A stretch of 64,000 bases of DNA. Source: Anticarsia gemmatalis (lineage: Eukaryota; Arthropoda; Insecta; Lepidoptera; Erebidae). The translations under genes and the position numbers were made by a program. Positions 34,776 through 45,815 of this stretch are shown piece after piece (within the stretch, counting starts at the first letter, position 1; every line of letters begins with the position of its first letter). The DNA lies in contig NC_134764.1 of the NCBI RefSeq assembly GCF_050436995.1, positions 9,920,001 through 9,984,000 of the forward strand, given 5' to 3'. The notes beneath the pieces were generated by a model. It was not told where the DNA came from and did no database searches. It saw only the letters and a program-made list of their open reading frames with translations.

Positions 34776-35144
34776 AAGAAATAGAACATTCATTCTGATC
34801 CTTTAATCTTTATAACAAGGAAACGAAACAAATTTAACTACTAGTATTAACAACAATAAAAAATCTGTTCAGAATATTCTACGTAATCAAGTAACATCGA
34901 GATGGCCTCCCACTAAATGTCAATGATAGTCACAATCCATTGCGAAAATAACACCTAACTTAGCTTTTAGTATTATTATAGACAATTATCGTAATAGCTA
35001 GCAGTATTATAGGCCAACAACTTAGTAGAGAGTCTTGTATGCAAGGTTCGAGGCTAGAGAATATAGGAAAATACAATTTGTTCGAGGTGTACAAAATCTC
35101 GACATTAGGACATCAGTGACAGGCTTATGCAGCGTACAGTGACA

Positions 35145-35396
35145 TCTATACTAATATTATTAAGCTGAAGAGTTTGTTTGTTTGTTTGTTTGAACGCGCG
35201 TCTCAGGAACTACTGGTTGGACTTGGAAAGTTTTTTCAAAGTTAGATAGCCCATTTATCGAGGAAGGCTATATGTTATATATCATCACGCTACGCCCAAT
35301 AGGAGCAGAGCAGCAGTAAAAATTGTTACAATAACGGGGAAAATTTTGACCCATTCTCTCTTATGTGACGCAAGCGAAGTTGCACGGGTCAGCTAT
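35145..35396 (+). mobile_element. Helitron-like element, family C
   Basis: Starts TCTATACTAATATTATTAAG after an A, with (GTTT)n, CAATAGGAGCAGAG and the hairpin GCAAGCGAAGTTGC. The end reads CAGCTAT instead of CAGCTAG. Confidence 0.65.
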
Positions 35397-35458
35397 GTTT
35401 GATAAAACTTCTGTATTTTGGGAACAATGATTAATGTGTTATAATCTACTATTTTTAC

Positions 35459-35530
35459 AAGAAGCGACTGCCTATCTTACCCCTCGGTAAGAATGGTTGT
35501 CAAACTTACAAGCTTCCGATAACTGGCTGC
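35459..35530 (+). repeat. Family I LINE-tail fragment
   Basis: AGCGACTGCCTATCTTACCC, then GGTAAGAATGGTTGTCA, matching 49230-49325 and the inverted copy at 28602-28815. It carries a deletion relative to them. Confidence 0.45.
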
Positions 35531-36715
35531 ATTTGGTGAAATTGGAAGCCGACTTGGACATAGTTGAAAGAAAACTGATTGATATTTTATTAATGAGAAT
35601 TCGGATAAATCGTGCGTTCCAAGGCTCTCTAGCAAGTTACCGAACTATGGTTATATGTCTGACAATATTGCCGACAAAGTGCTTCTAACTGCAATAATAA
35701 TAGTATTTGATATGTATTTGTGAAATATCACGGATTTGCAAGATATTATCAATTTTGTATACGATTTCCTCTTATTGGTTAATTCTTTGATGTGCAATCT
35801 CCGGTCGACGGTGAATCAGATAAGATATTATTACAAATAGGTGTTTAAGACTTTCACGTTTCGAAGTTGTGTTGAAGTTGAGACAGTCTATGTTAAAGTA
35901 CAAGAGACTACGCAAATATAATGACGCTAAATATTAAGTAGGAAATTTTGAGGGGTGATCTTTGGTTTATCTTGGCTTGGAATGACAAAATGAGGTGCGT
36001 AATTTTAAATACAAGAGGCCTCATCCAAGTCATGTATGAAAGAAAATGATTTTGGGAAACTGACCTGTTTCGCAGTTTCTGAATCTACAATTTAGGATTT
36101 TGTATATGTATCATAGCCAACCATCACCATTGCATAAACAAAATAGTAACAATAAAAAAATAAAAGACTGAAAAACTATTTCGATATCATTGAATTCATC
36201 TACCGATATTCGACATCGCATATTATTATATGCAAGTCGAAAAAGATCCGTAATCCTGTTTGGATATAGGAATAAAGCTTCATAATACCACCGCGACTTA
36301 AGTAAAACTTGAGTTCAAATTGTACACTAGAATACTAAAATGACTACACTTATGGAACTACACGACAAACTAATTGATAAGCACATATAATCAGTCGGTA
36401 CATAACAGCCTATAATCTCAGCAATAACATATGTTTACTTGCTAACTACGTATAACTAGACTTGAGTAGTATTGACATAATGCAAGTAATTACGTCATAT
36501 TGAATTATGCTTATTTTTACTGCAAGCTACTGTTTTTCAGTGCAAGAGATTTTTGTATTCCATTATATCGAGTTTCCTTAGATGCATCAAAACTTACCAA
36601 ATTTTGGTAAAGATTTATTTTAGTACAATGTTATGTGTGCATTTTCAGGACTATAATCAAAGTCTGAACTGCTACTAAGCATTTTTGTGAAGTAAATATC
36701 GACTATGTAATACAA

Positions 36716-36830
36716 GATGTATGGATGTAAATGAGGCAAGGGAAGTTTTTTTGGATCATACCAAGTGGCGTTCTTTTTTCTCTTCCTACTCCTATAGAAA
36801 AAGGTGTGATATTATGTATGTATTACCATC
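36716..36830 (+). repeat. Family B copy
   Basis: ATGGATGTAAATGAGGCAAG, then ACCAAGTGGCGTTCT and AGGTGTGATATTATGTATG. Same order of blocks as 51517-51620. Confidence 0.6.
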
Positions 36831-37009
36831 GAACAAATTTCATGCATCATGTCGACAATATAAACAATTTTGTGAAGTTACTGCCGTCATAGTAATTAAC
36901 CAGCCCTACAATTAAAATCGTTATTGTAATTTCACCGACTTTCGCGCGCACTATCACAAGATTTTTTCATTTTTAGTGTATAACATTTAAGTAATTAAAA
37001 GGTACTTAC

Positions 37010-37810
37010 TTAGAACAATCCTTACAGCTTTTGCTTTTAGTAATGAGCTTGGACTTGGCCGAATCTTTTTCAACCGCAGAACAATAGCACTTGTTCTTAC
37101 AATCGCCTTTGAGAGAGCAGTAACATCTATCCATGCAGCTTTCAGACTCGCATTCAGAACACGACACATAGCCACTAGAACTGTTTCTGTTCTGACAACC
37201 AAGGCGATTGCTTAGCGTCAAAAAGTCCGAGTCTTCCGATGTTGATGTTCTTTCTCCTTGTCTCGGCTTCCCTGTTCGTTTCGATACGTGAACAATCTTG
37301 TCGGACCGTTTCGAATGCCTTGGACGAGTCGCTTGACGCTTCGGTGGTGGTAACATTGGCTCCTTAGGACGGAATTGTCTCATGTCGTAACTAGATGTTG
37401 ATACAGAACTCTCTGATACAGGGTCTTTCGGCAAATCCGAATTGCCTTTGCTCTCTTTATTCTGCAGGTCTTTTCCGAATGGCATTCGAAAGACCATGCG
37501 CAGACCATTCGCTCCTTTTAAGATTTTTCTTCTCTTGTTCTGAAACATACTGTTTCTTCTTAATATCTTCTTCTTCTGCTTCTTCATTATCGCTTTGCTG
37601 TGCTGAAATATTTCATCTTTTGTCAACGTCACAGCTAGTTTCAGTAGAAACTCTTTGTATATCGGCTTCAAATCATTGAAGGACATCCCTTCAGCATCTA
37701 TTATGGCGTTTAGGATCTCGTCCATCGAATGCAAGTTCTCCTGAACTTTGAATTCATTAAAAAGTTCATTGAACCCTAACGGTGAGCCGCCTCCCTTTTT
37801 ACCGTTGTTT
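37010..37810 (-). CDS. PTB-domain protein, exon 3 (linker and first half of cysteine cluster, residues ~538-804)
   Basis: Acceptor TTTATTTCAG, donor TCTAA/gtaagt. One base completes Arg from exon 2, then 266 codons and two bases, in frame with exon 4. It encodes GSPLGFNELFNEFKVQENLH and a helical, acidic-then-basic region with KKQKKKILRRNS, a likely nuclear-localisation or lipid-binding patch. Ser/Pro/basic linkers follow. It ends with a cysteine cluster: C755, C758, C763, C767, C769, C775, C779, C781, C800 and C803, including two CYC triplets. Open frame upstream of the acceptor is intron read-through. No known domain is recognised in this exon. Confidence 0.9.
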
Positions 37811-38320
37811 CTGAAATAAAGTAAACGATATCTTAATATTGCGTCCATAAAGTTACATCTTAATTGATTTTAAAACCAAACTCTTAATTACTTCGTAAAA
37901 ATTCAAGTGTGGAAATACCACGGAGTAATTATCATTAGAACAGAGAGATTAATTAATTTCTTATATGTTAAAGCAAGTAGTGCGTTGGCTTTCTCAGTAA
38001 GGATGTTGTAAGTATAATGATTGTTAAAAATAGCTCGCCGTGTATTGGAGCAGAGGAATGCAGCGGACGCGGTTGCGTTGCCACAATTACTCGCATGCGA
38101 GTTGTCGAAACACTCCACTAAGCACGCTCCATTCCAGTCTCGTTACACAGCTATTTCAAACGATCATATTGATCATGTGAAAAACTACACGGGAATGAGA
38201 TGTCAGCGCACGTATTGGGTAAAAGGAAATAACACCGCTCACGCGTGACTATGAAATTGCTTCAAACGAAATCTTAACAGATGATTTATTACGTTAGAAA
38301 ACTTTAGAAACATTACATAC
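37811..38320 (-). other. Intron 2 of the - strand gene
   Basis: 510 bp, GT-AG (donor CACAG/gtatgt). A GC-richer patch at about 38035-38150 stands out, with GCAGCGGACGCGGTTGCGTT and a GCATGCGA motif. It could be an intronic promoter or an unrecognised exon; no frame links it to exons 2 and 3. Confidence 0.6.
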
Positions 38321-39735
38321 CTGTGTCCAATCGACTTGTACCTAGTTAGTCCACCGGCATTTAAGAAGCTGCCAGAGCGAGGAATGGCCACTTTCGTTAA
38401 TATGTCACCGGACTCCGTTATCGACTTGCGGCCGCTTTGACTTCTTCTCAAAGGCTCTTTCGGCGGGTCCGGGGGCGCTTCCGACGGCGGCTTCATAGGT
38501 ATGGGAGGTGGCAAGGTCGGTGGTCTCTGTATGCTTTTCCGTCTCTCTAATTCTCTAAACAGTTCGATTTTCTCCGAAACTTTACTTCGTACGGAAGATT
38601 CGCTGCTGCTTTGGACCTTCTTAAGATTAGCTATCTGACGAACGCTCGGACCTTGTGATTTCTTCGAGGACTTCTTGGAGTCATGAGTGTCGCTGCCACT
38701 AGTGTCGTTATGCTTAATAGAATCTAGTTTAGCTTTAACTTCTTCAACCGTGATTCTCTTTACATCGGCGGGAGGGATCGACGGAGGTGGGGGCGGGAGC
38801 GGCAGGCTCTCAGAAGAAAGTCTTTTTGATCTTTCTAGCTTAGGTTTTTCGCAAAACGATTCACAGGCGGAGAAACCGTCTGCTCTATCACTGTCGCCGC
38901 TCAGAGAAGACGTGCTTCTCTTCTTGCGTGGCGGCCTAATAGGGATCTCGTGCGGGGACATGCTGCTGCCGACGCTCATGCAGCTCACACCGTTTCGATT
39001 CTTCAGCTTCTTCTGATCATTGTGACCCTGCCGGCTCATGTGCGCCATCAGCGATTTGTATAACGTGGCCGCTATCACGATAGCGTCCTCTGTCGTCTGA
39101 CATACAAACCCATGACACTCCAACTGCTTCGCGACGCCGATCTTCCTCATCACAACAGCGAAAAGGGGTGAATGCGAGTTTTCGTTGTGGGAGAGGATGT
39201 ACTTTTTGTCTGCTGACTCTAAAGTTTTAAATAGGGCTTGTCGATCAATGTTATCGGGATCTGTGATAAGAGGCAGGAAGGCGTAGCAAATTTCGTGGTC
39301 GTTCATCTCTGAGGGTTGAACGACGAATTTTACAGCTGACCATACTGCTATCGTGGGGAAGGGGTTGAGTTGTTCTAGGTCGCCTTTGTCCCCTTTATAT
39401 CGGACTTTGAGGCCGCTTTTTGAGATTTCTAATCTGCCGTTGAGGGCATTTTTATGGCGGTAATTTCTTCTGTACGTGAAGTACAGGTCTTTGAGGGGGG
39501 TTTGGAGTCCTGAGAGGCTTGTGACTTTGCTTTGTAGGGGGGTGGATCCAAGGTAGTGTACGTTGAATATGTGGACCCCTATGCTCTCGACGTTCTGCTT
39601 GGACTCGCCGGCCATGTCTGCAAACATGCGCTCTATCCTGTCCTGCACTGTGTTGTTAATCGTGTTGATCTTACTCTGACAGTAGCCGTCGTCATCTTCG
39701 TATATCGTTACTTTGCCTTCGTGCGTCGAATCAAT
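38321..39735 (-). CDS. PTB/PID-domain adaptor protein, exon 2 (residues 67-537; PTB domain and proline-rich region)
   Basis: This is the main exon of a six-exon, 977-residue gene that I do not recognise by name. Acceptor CTTGTTCACAG; 471 codons plus two bases. The PTB domain spans about residues 119-298. GVHIFNVHYLGSTPL is the first strand and LEISKSGLKVRYKG the GLKV-type hairpin. AVWSAVKFVV, ICYAFLPLI and PLFAVVMRK are core strands. CHGFVCQTTEDAIVIAATLY is the last strand and C-terminal helix. PTB domains bind NPxY-type peptides or phosphoinositides in membrane-proximal signalling. After it come HEIPIRPPRKKRSTSS, the proline runs LPLPPPPPSIPP and RPPTLPPPIPMKPP (SH3/EVH1/WW-type ligands) and many Ser-rich segments. 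A cytoplasmic scaffold is the likely role. There is no kinase, SH2 or membrane segment. Confidence 0.93.
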
Positions 39736-40380
39736 CTGTGAACAAGAGCACTTCGGTAAGTTAATGAATATATGAATGCATTATGATTGTACTTTGCTAC
39801 GCGTTAATATGATATGATGAAAAGATCGCGTGTATCACGTACAAAGTGAGTTATTATCATAATCTATTCCATTATAAACTACTTTAATTTTCGCTTGTTA
39901 TTTACACGTATCATTATGTTCACCACCATTACCGATTTTGTACACCTGAACCATACTAGTACTAATCTTTCTTCTATTTATATTTTCAGTATATCAAGCT
40001 TTTACTGCAAATCACTAGGCCAATATATCTAAATCAATATCTAAGGAACAAGATTCTTCGAAAAAATATTCAAGTTATTTGCATAACTTACTCCAAAAAT
40101 AATTCCTCTAACCGAATGGCTAAACTTACCTTCGTATACAAATATAAAAGCCAAATAACTAGTTATTCTGTTCTTGGTAAATAGCCTGTTTTCCTACAGT
40201 ATTACCTATTAATTGATGAAGAAATAAGCATGGTTCCGACGTGTGCACCGATGTGTTTGTCAGTTGAGCCGCAATACTTAACGACCGGAACGTTATGAGA
40301 ACTATCACATCCGATATTTATCGTTAATTGACGCCCCTTTATTTACTACTCGATTATAAGGCTGCACAAGTAACCTAAAT

Positions 40381-40984
40381 CTGAAGTAGGTAGGCATGCA
40401 ATAAATTATTTGTCTATAACGCAAATGTGTAACTCCAGAGGCTCAATTAATAAAAAGTACTTAGCCAAACTGATTATATTTATATGGGACCAGTAGCTCG
40501 ATTCTCTACTATTATCGACTCCCGACAACCGACCTGTCATCGAGAAATTTTGTATGAAAATCTGATCAGTGCCTCTGACGGGTGTCGTAGGAAATATTTT
40601 AGCAGTACATTCTGAATGTCAAAATTTCGATAGCTAGTCGGTTGTCGGTAGTCGATAGTAGTAGAGAATCGGGGTACTGAAGTAGGTAGGCATGCAGTAA
40701 ATTATTTGTTTACTACGCAAATTTCTAACTGCGGTTAAGAAAGATGCTCCATTAATAAAAAGTACTTAGCCAAACTGAATTATATTTATATGGGACCAGT
40801 ACCCCGATTCTCTACTACTATCGACTACCGACAACCGGCTAGCTATCGAATTTTGACATTTAGAATGTACTGCCAAGATGTTTCCTACGACGGCCGTCAG
40901 AGGCGCTGATTAGATTTTCATACAAAATTTCTCGATGACAGGTCGGTGGTCGGTAGTCGATAGTGGTAGAGAATCGAGGTACAG
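40381..40984. repeat. Tandem duplication of host flank plus family D MITE, MITE interior inverted between copies
   Basis: Both copies open with CTGAAGTAGGTAGGCATGCA (40381 and 40677) and share AATAAAAAGTACTTAGCCAA and TATTTATATGGGACCAGTA before the MITE. The MITEs are 40491-40679 and 40797-40984. Their outer arms match in direct orientation (CGATTCTCTACTA). The interior of the first (GTATGAAAATCTGATCAGTG; GACGGGTGTCGTAGGAAAT) is the reverse complement of the second's (TTTCCTACGACGGCCGTCAG; GATTAGATTTTCATAC). Confidence 0.85.
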
Positions 40985-41323
40985 ATGGCTCCTATTCTCC
41001 ATCGAACAAGATAAGCGTCCCGTAAATGGGATGAGAAATCTCGGCGCAATTGGTGTACATATATAAAAAACCTTCCTTTTGATGCTTAAAAATAAAACTT
41101 TAGTAATGCTTTCTTTTGCTTATCAATAATAACTTATTTGGAATAATAAATATGCAAGTTTTGCTTTACGTTTAGGCTGGTTTTTAATCATTTGCATTGG
41201 CTAAGAAAAATGACTCACAAATAAAAGTCGCGTAAGCTCTGACTAGTAACTCAGTTTTTGACACTTTTCAATCAATTTTGAAACTTGCTTTTGAGTGAAA
41301 AAGACTTATAACTGTATAACCAA

Positions 41324-41573
41324 CTAGCTGACCCGCGCAACTTCGCTTGCGTCACATAAGAGAGAATGGGTCAAAATTTTGCCCGTTTTTGTAACATTTC
41401 TTATTGCTACTCTGCTCCTATTGGTCTTAGCGTGATGATATATAGCCTATAGCCTTCCTCGATAAATGGACTATCTAACACTGAAAGAATTTTTCAAATC
41501 GGATCAGTAGTTCCTGAGATTAGCGCGTTCAAACAAACAAACAAACTCTTCAGCTTTATAATATTAGTATAGA
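41324..41573 (-). mobile_element. Helitron-like element, family C, intact ends
   Basis: On the - strand: A/TCTATACTAATATTATAAAG ... hairpin GCAAGCGAAGTTGC ... GGGTCAGCTAG/T. 250 bp, short (CAAA)3 tract, no open frame. It is the same length class as 28239-28520 and 55110-55373. Confidence 0.72.
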
Positions 41574-41904
41574 TCAGAGATTTCACGTTTATTAATAAGA
41601 CAGTAAATATTTTTAAGCAGACGAAGTCGCATCAGAAGCTAGTGTAAGTATTAAGTAATCTAAGTACCTACAACATACATTACACAAGTTATTAGTTCAA
41701 AACCTTAAACATAAAGTAGTTGTAACCAATTGTAATTGTTACAAATCGTTACAAAATGAGGCCTGCGCTGATGAAATGCTTTAATTGTTATTACGCTTTA
41801 AGTTGTTTAATTGTGTAGGTACATGCTGGGAATGTGTTGTTGTATGTTTGGTGTTTACAATAAGTGTAGCAAATGCTTAAAGGTATGTCATGAATTTCTA
41901 ATAT

Positions 41905-42052
41905 TAGTAGTTCTTTACAGTCGGTACTATTGAGTATCGAGTGATTACAATTTAAATCGGGATCTGATCTGGGCGCTGATCAGATATTCATACATAATTT
42001 ATCGATAGCTAGCCGGTTGTTTACACTCGATAGAGTAACGAATCGCCCCTTA
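41905..42052. mobile_element. Decayed family D MITE
   Basis: TTCTTTACAGTCGGTACTAT, GGGCGCTGATCAGATATTCA and TCGATAGCTAGCCGGTTGT mark it. The terminal arms are eroded. Confidence 0.55.
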
Positions 42053-42743
42053 AGACTGCTTATTGCTAAATACTAATATTAGTATTATATGTCTTAGCAA
42101 CAATGGAAATTATAATAAATACATACCCATACAATACATACCCATACCCATAAAGAAATGCTGAAATGTGGATATGATAAATAATCACTTAATTCAAATA
42201 ATCCGTTAACGTTCGTCATTTACCAAATAACTGAAAAGGGAATAAAATGATCCGAAAGTCTACGTAAACTACTTTAGGTAGGAATTGGCAACAGATTTAT
42301 GTAAAACCTTCAAGTAAGAGCAATATCCGTTGTACCTTGCAATTTTACACAACAACTCCACTGGTTATTATGATATTATTTATGCTTTAAGTTGGTAAAT
42401 AAAGGGTCAATGGTATTGTAAAATATACTAGTTTATTTTGCAGCACAAACTTACGTAAAAATAAGACTTTTTTTCCTTAAATTATATTTATATTACCGCA
42501 TTGATTATACTGAATTGTTTAGAAATTAAATAATGTATTTTTATGATCAATCAAGAAGATCGTTAGGGGAATTAATAATACCTAATCATAGACGTATCAA
42601 AGGCTACTGAAAGTAATTTTCTAATAATCACACAGGGAGCACTATTACGTGTCTCAGTAGACAACTATTCAAAAGCCACTACGCTGTACATTGTTTGTCC
42701 CTTAAATTATATTGATTAACACGTTACGTCAAAGCAGCAATGT

Positions 42744-42795
42744 ACTAGTGTACGTAAAATTGATGATCACTATCATCAATTTTACGATCACTAGT
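42744..42795. repeat. Inverted repeat, 24-bp arms with two mismatches, 4-nt loop
   Basis: The inner arms CGTAAAATTGATGAT (42753-42767) and their exact reverse complement (42772-42786) flank CACT. The pairing resumes outside with ACTAGTG on both sides after two mismatched bases. Confidence 0.88.
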
Positions 42796-43297
42796 TGTCA
42801 ACTGAGACCACAATAAGCATGCAGAACTATGAATTATTAGCCTCGTTGCACCCCCGACCTTCCATATTTATAGTAAAACTTAATAGCAGTAGCAGTAGGG
42901 CTAAATATTGTAAACTTGATGTTAATCATAGAACTGTCACTTGCTGCCCATATTCCATATTCATCATATCACATGCTAGTAGGTGCTCCCAACATACGGT
43001 ATGATCAGAGACTAATAAATAACCTAGCTATATTCATTTTCCTTAATTGACGTTTAGTCTATATCGCTGATTGTTGGCAGCTCCTCGCATGATTAATTAT
43101 TGTATCAACCACATTGTAAAACTTTTGGCGATTGAAAATAGTGGTCGTGATTTTGTTGCTAGCTCTTCTCATAAGGCTTTACCCCCTTTCCGATGTAGTG
43201 GTAGATTCAGTAATTGTAACGACTATCATAAGTGTCAATATTTCACCTAAATGAATAAATGATTTGATTTTGGTTTTGAATATTAGTAAATAATGAC

Positions 43298-43495
43298 CTT
43301 ATCTCTCCTATCAAGGTCGTGGTTGAAGCTGGGCGCGTACTGGCTGGTGACAGACCGCGTGTCGTCGAACAGCGCGTCGATCTTCTGCTTGTACGACAGA
43401 GAGGAGACGGAGGGGGCGCGCGCCCGCCGCGGCTCATCCTCGCGCCCTAGCCGGAACCCGCCCAGGCTTGCGCTACCGTTCTCGCAAGTCACCAT
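43298..43495 (-). CDS. PTB-domain protein, exon 1 coding (residues 1-66, start codon)
   Basis: Begins exactly at the acceptor TTGTTACAG with ATGGTGACTTGCGAG, and ends GATAAG/gtcatt in phase 0. It encodes MVTCENGSASLGGFRLGRED, then an Arg-rich, Ser-rich segment and SYKQKIDALFDDTRSVTSQ. The ATG is chosen because the exon spliced to it (47648-47573) has an in-frame TGA just upstream. Its context after splicing (GAT ATG G) is good. GC-rich relative to introns. No signal peptide, so the protein is cytoplasmic. If another upstream exon is used, the N-terminus could be longer. Confidence 0.8.
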
Positions 43496-43647
43496 CTGTA
43501 ACAATGAAGATAATATTAGAATTATTTTATTACTCTTGGAATAATGTTAAGGAATTTTTAAGCCTACTGTTAATATTAAGTGTCAATGAAGAAGTGCGTT
43601 TTGGTCAAAAAGGCTGCGCTAAATTGATTAAAACTCGACAGTAATCC

Positions 43648-43733
43648 AGTAATAGGAGCAGCGTACCAGTAAAAAATGTAACAAAAACGGGGAATTTTTT
43701 TGACCCATTCTCTCACATAAGAGAGTCAGCTAG
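43648..43733 (+). mobile_element. Internally deleted Helitron-like fragment, family C
   Basis: AATAGGAGCAGCGTACCAGT and GACCCATTCTCTC are followed by ACATAAGAGAG and then GTCAGCTAG/T. The hairpin GCAAGCGAAGTTGC is missing, so the last ~25 bases before the end have been replaced by an inverted echo of CTCTC. Confidence 0.55.
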
Positions 43734-44299
43734 TATTTTATATACAAGAATTAAGCAGTGCTGTTTTGGTAGATCGTGTATACGTTGGTTTATATATTTT
43801 AGCACCTCGTATTAAAAAAGGATACGTTAAGAACACAAAAATAAATACATAGCATAATGAAAATATCCTTTTATCAAAAAAACCGCGTCGAAGAAGACCC
43901 ATTACTTTCGAAACTACAAAATTACAGTCAAAAATGCCTTACTACATATTTTTGCATAGTACGATGGCTTGAATAAACTTTAAACTAGAAAAACGTAGTC
44001 AAAATAGACCCATCAGTTTCGGAGCTACAAAATAACATACATTAATATACAAATGCTTTACGTATAGGAACAACGAAGCCATACACCGCTAAACAGATAA
44101 TCCTTTTTTATACAAGGAATTAACTCAAGTTACGTTTTCATACAACATAACATACACTTTGATGGATGGGTTCGTAATGTGTTTTTGCGAACATAACTCA
44201 CGTTATCTACCGGTATCCGGCTTTATCTAACAGTTAAACTGACATGTAATAATTACACGCTGTTTTACGGTTAATTTCAATATTTTGATGTATTAATCA

Positions 44300-44460
44300 A
44301 TGATAGCCGAGTGGTATAAGTTGGTACCTCCCACGCAAGTGGTAGAGGGTTCGCACCCGAGGAAACATACCTGTGACTTTTCGAATTTATGTGTGTATTA
44401 GAAATAATCATCACTTGTTCCAACGGTGAAGGAAAACATTGTGATGAAAACTTATGCAAG
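44300..44460 (+). mobile_element. tRNA-derived SINE
   Basis: GATAGCCGAGTGGTATAAGT is an A-box-like head and GGTTCGCACCCGAGG a B-box-like block ~45 bp on. The body includes GTGTGTATTAGAAATAAT, shared with 56456-56640. Not a tRNA gene: the stems do not pair. Confidence 0.6.
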
Positions 44461-44689
44461 TTTAAGAACTGTTCTAAAGAACTCTCAGGCGCATGCCTGT
44501 TTTAAAGGTTGCAATGGTTTTAAAGGTTTTAAACGTCATGTAAGCTCTGATTAGTTTTAATGTTTTTTTGTCCCGTTCAATCAATTTTAAAACCGTATAT
44601 AAGAGAAACAACCAAAACACTCTATAACAAATCAGGGCTTACAAGCCGTTTATTAGTAAGACAGTAAGTCTTGATTGGTAAATAAATAA

Positions 44690-44750
44690 TTTAACCCATT
44701 AGTGTCCCACCAGGGTAAAGGGTCTCCGCCCGTAATGAGGGAGTGGTCCC
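44690..44750 (+). repeat. Family G repeat
   Basis: AACCCATTAGTGTCCCACCA, then GGTCTCCGCCCGTAATGAGG. Compare 13961-14018. Confidence 0.6.
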
Positions 44751-45815
44751 ATGTACTTGCTAAAAATATACATGACAAATTTCGTCTTCGTACACCTAGT
44801 AGTAGTACCACCCAGTAGTTTCGACTATGCGTTTCAATGAAAGTAAGAAAGAACCCCTCTCGTGTAAACAGACTATATATTTTAAAACTGCAGCTAAGAT
44901 TGATGAAGTATTTCATTTGTACAATACTTAAGAATAAGTACAATTGAAACAATTAATATAAGAAAAGTAATCACTTACAATTTATTACTTGGAGAATGCA
45001 GGATCATAAATATAGTTTTCCACTTTTTAAACACTAATTGCTAACTAATCATGAGTTAATCACTTTTAAGAACTTATTTATAACTTAGACTATTCACTTC
45101 ATAGCCACTTCCAACTAAATGACACCACAAACTTTTATAACAACCTAGTACTATAGATCAAACTTGAAATAATTTAGCACATTATTAAACACTGAAGAAA
45201 CGAATTCTTCTACTCATTTTTATACGTAAATAATAAAAATAGGAAACATGAATTAAGAGAATTAAATAACACAACTTTTTGCTTTTTCAACCCGTGACTA
45301 TTCCACTTAACTACTACGACACTATTTCAATCCGTTATAGGGGTAAGCACTTTAGGGAGTACGTAAAAATAACTATAATATAGTATTTTTAACTAAAATT
45401 ATCGTTATATCCAAATAGTAGTTAACAAAGTACATAAGTACACAACCAGGCCATTCGGTTATACACGAAAACTGACGGTTTGCAACCGGTCAACTGAATG
45501 TTGGCAAAGTTTTGTAATGTAGGCTATATGCTTGTATTTTTAATAGCAATCGTTTTTAACCAGCGCCGAGTTTGACAGACAAATTAATGGCTTTATTTGG
45601 TGTACTTACTATATTTTTCTTTAAGAAATTCCGACTAAAATCATGTTTGTTGATATTAATAAATACATGAAAGTGAAAATAGGGTGATTTTCTCATTTTC
45701 ACGGCGTCAATTGATACGCTTTTTTTGTGGGAAATCTTTAAAATAGTCGGCTTGTGTCCCTTTATTAAAAGGGTTTCGTATGATAAAGGAGTACTTGTAA
45801 GTATTACCATCGTTT

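Larger units (their letters stand above)
33456..37009 (-). other. Intron 3 of the - strand gene
   Basis: 3554 bp, GT-AG. It holds the paired palindromes (33508-33605), family B copies (34441-34540, 36716-36830), a LINE tail (34680-34775), a Helitron-like element (35145-35396) and a family I tail (35459-35530). Nothing coding is supported. Confidence 0.75.
39736..43297 (-). other. Intron 1 (coding) of the - strand gene
   Basis: 3562 bp, GT-AG, phase 0. It holds the duplicated family D unit (40381-40984), a Helitron-like element (41324-41573), a decayed family D copy (41905-42052) and a perfect hairpin (42744-42795). The rest is AT-rich with nothing recognised. Confidence 0.75.

Noticed and set aside
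38239..38320. Extension of exon 2 coding past residue 537 (YVMFLKFSN...)
   Set aside because: Follows a good donor (CACAG/gtatgt); composition changes at that point and the frame and phase continue correctly into exon 3.
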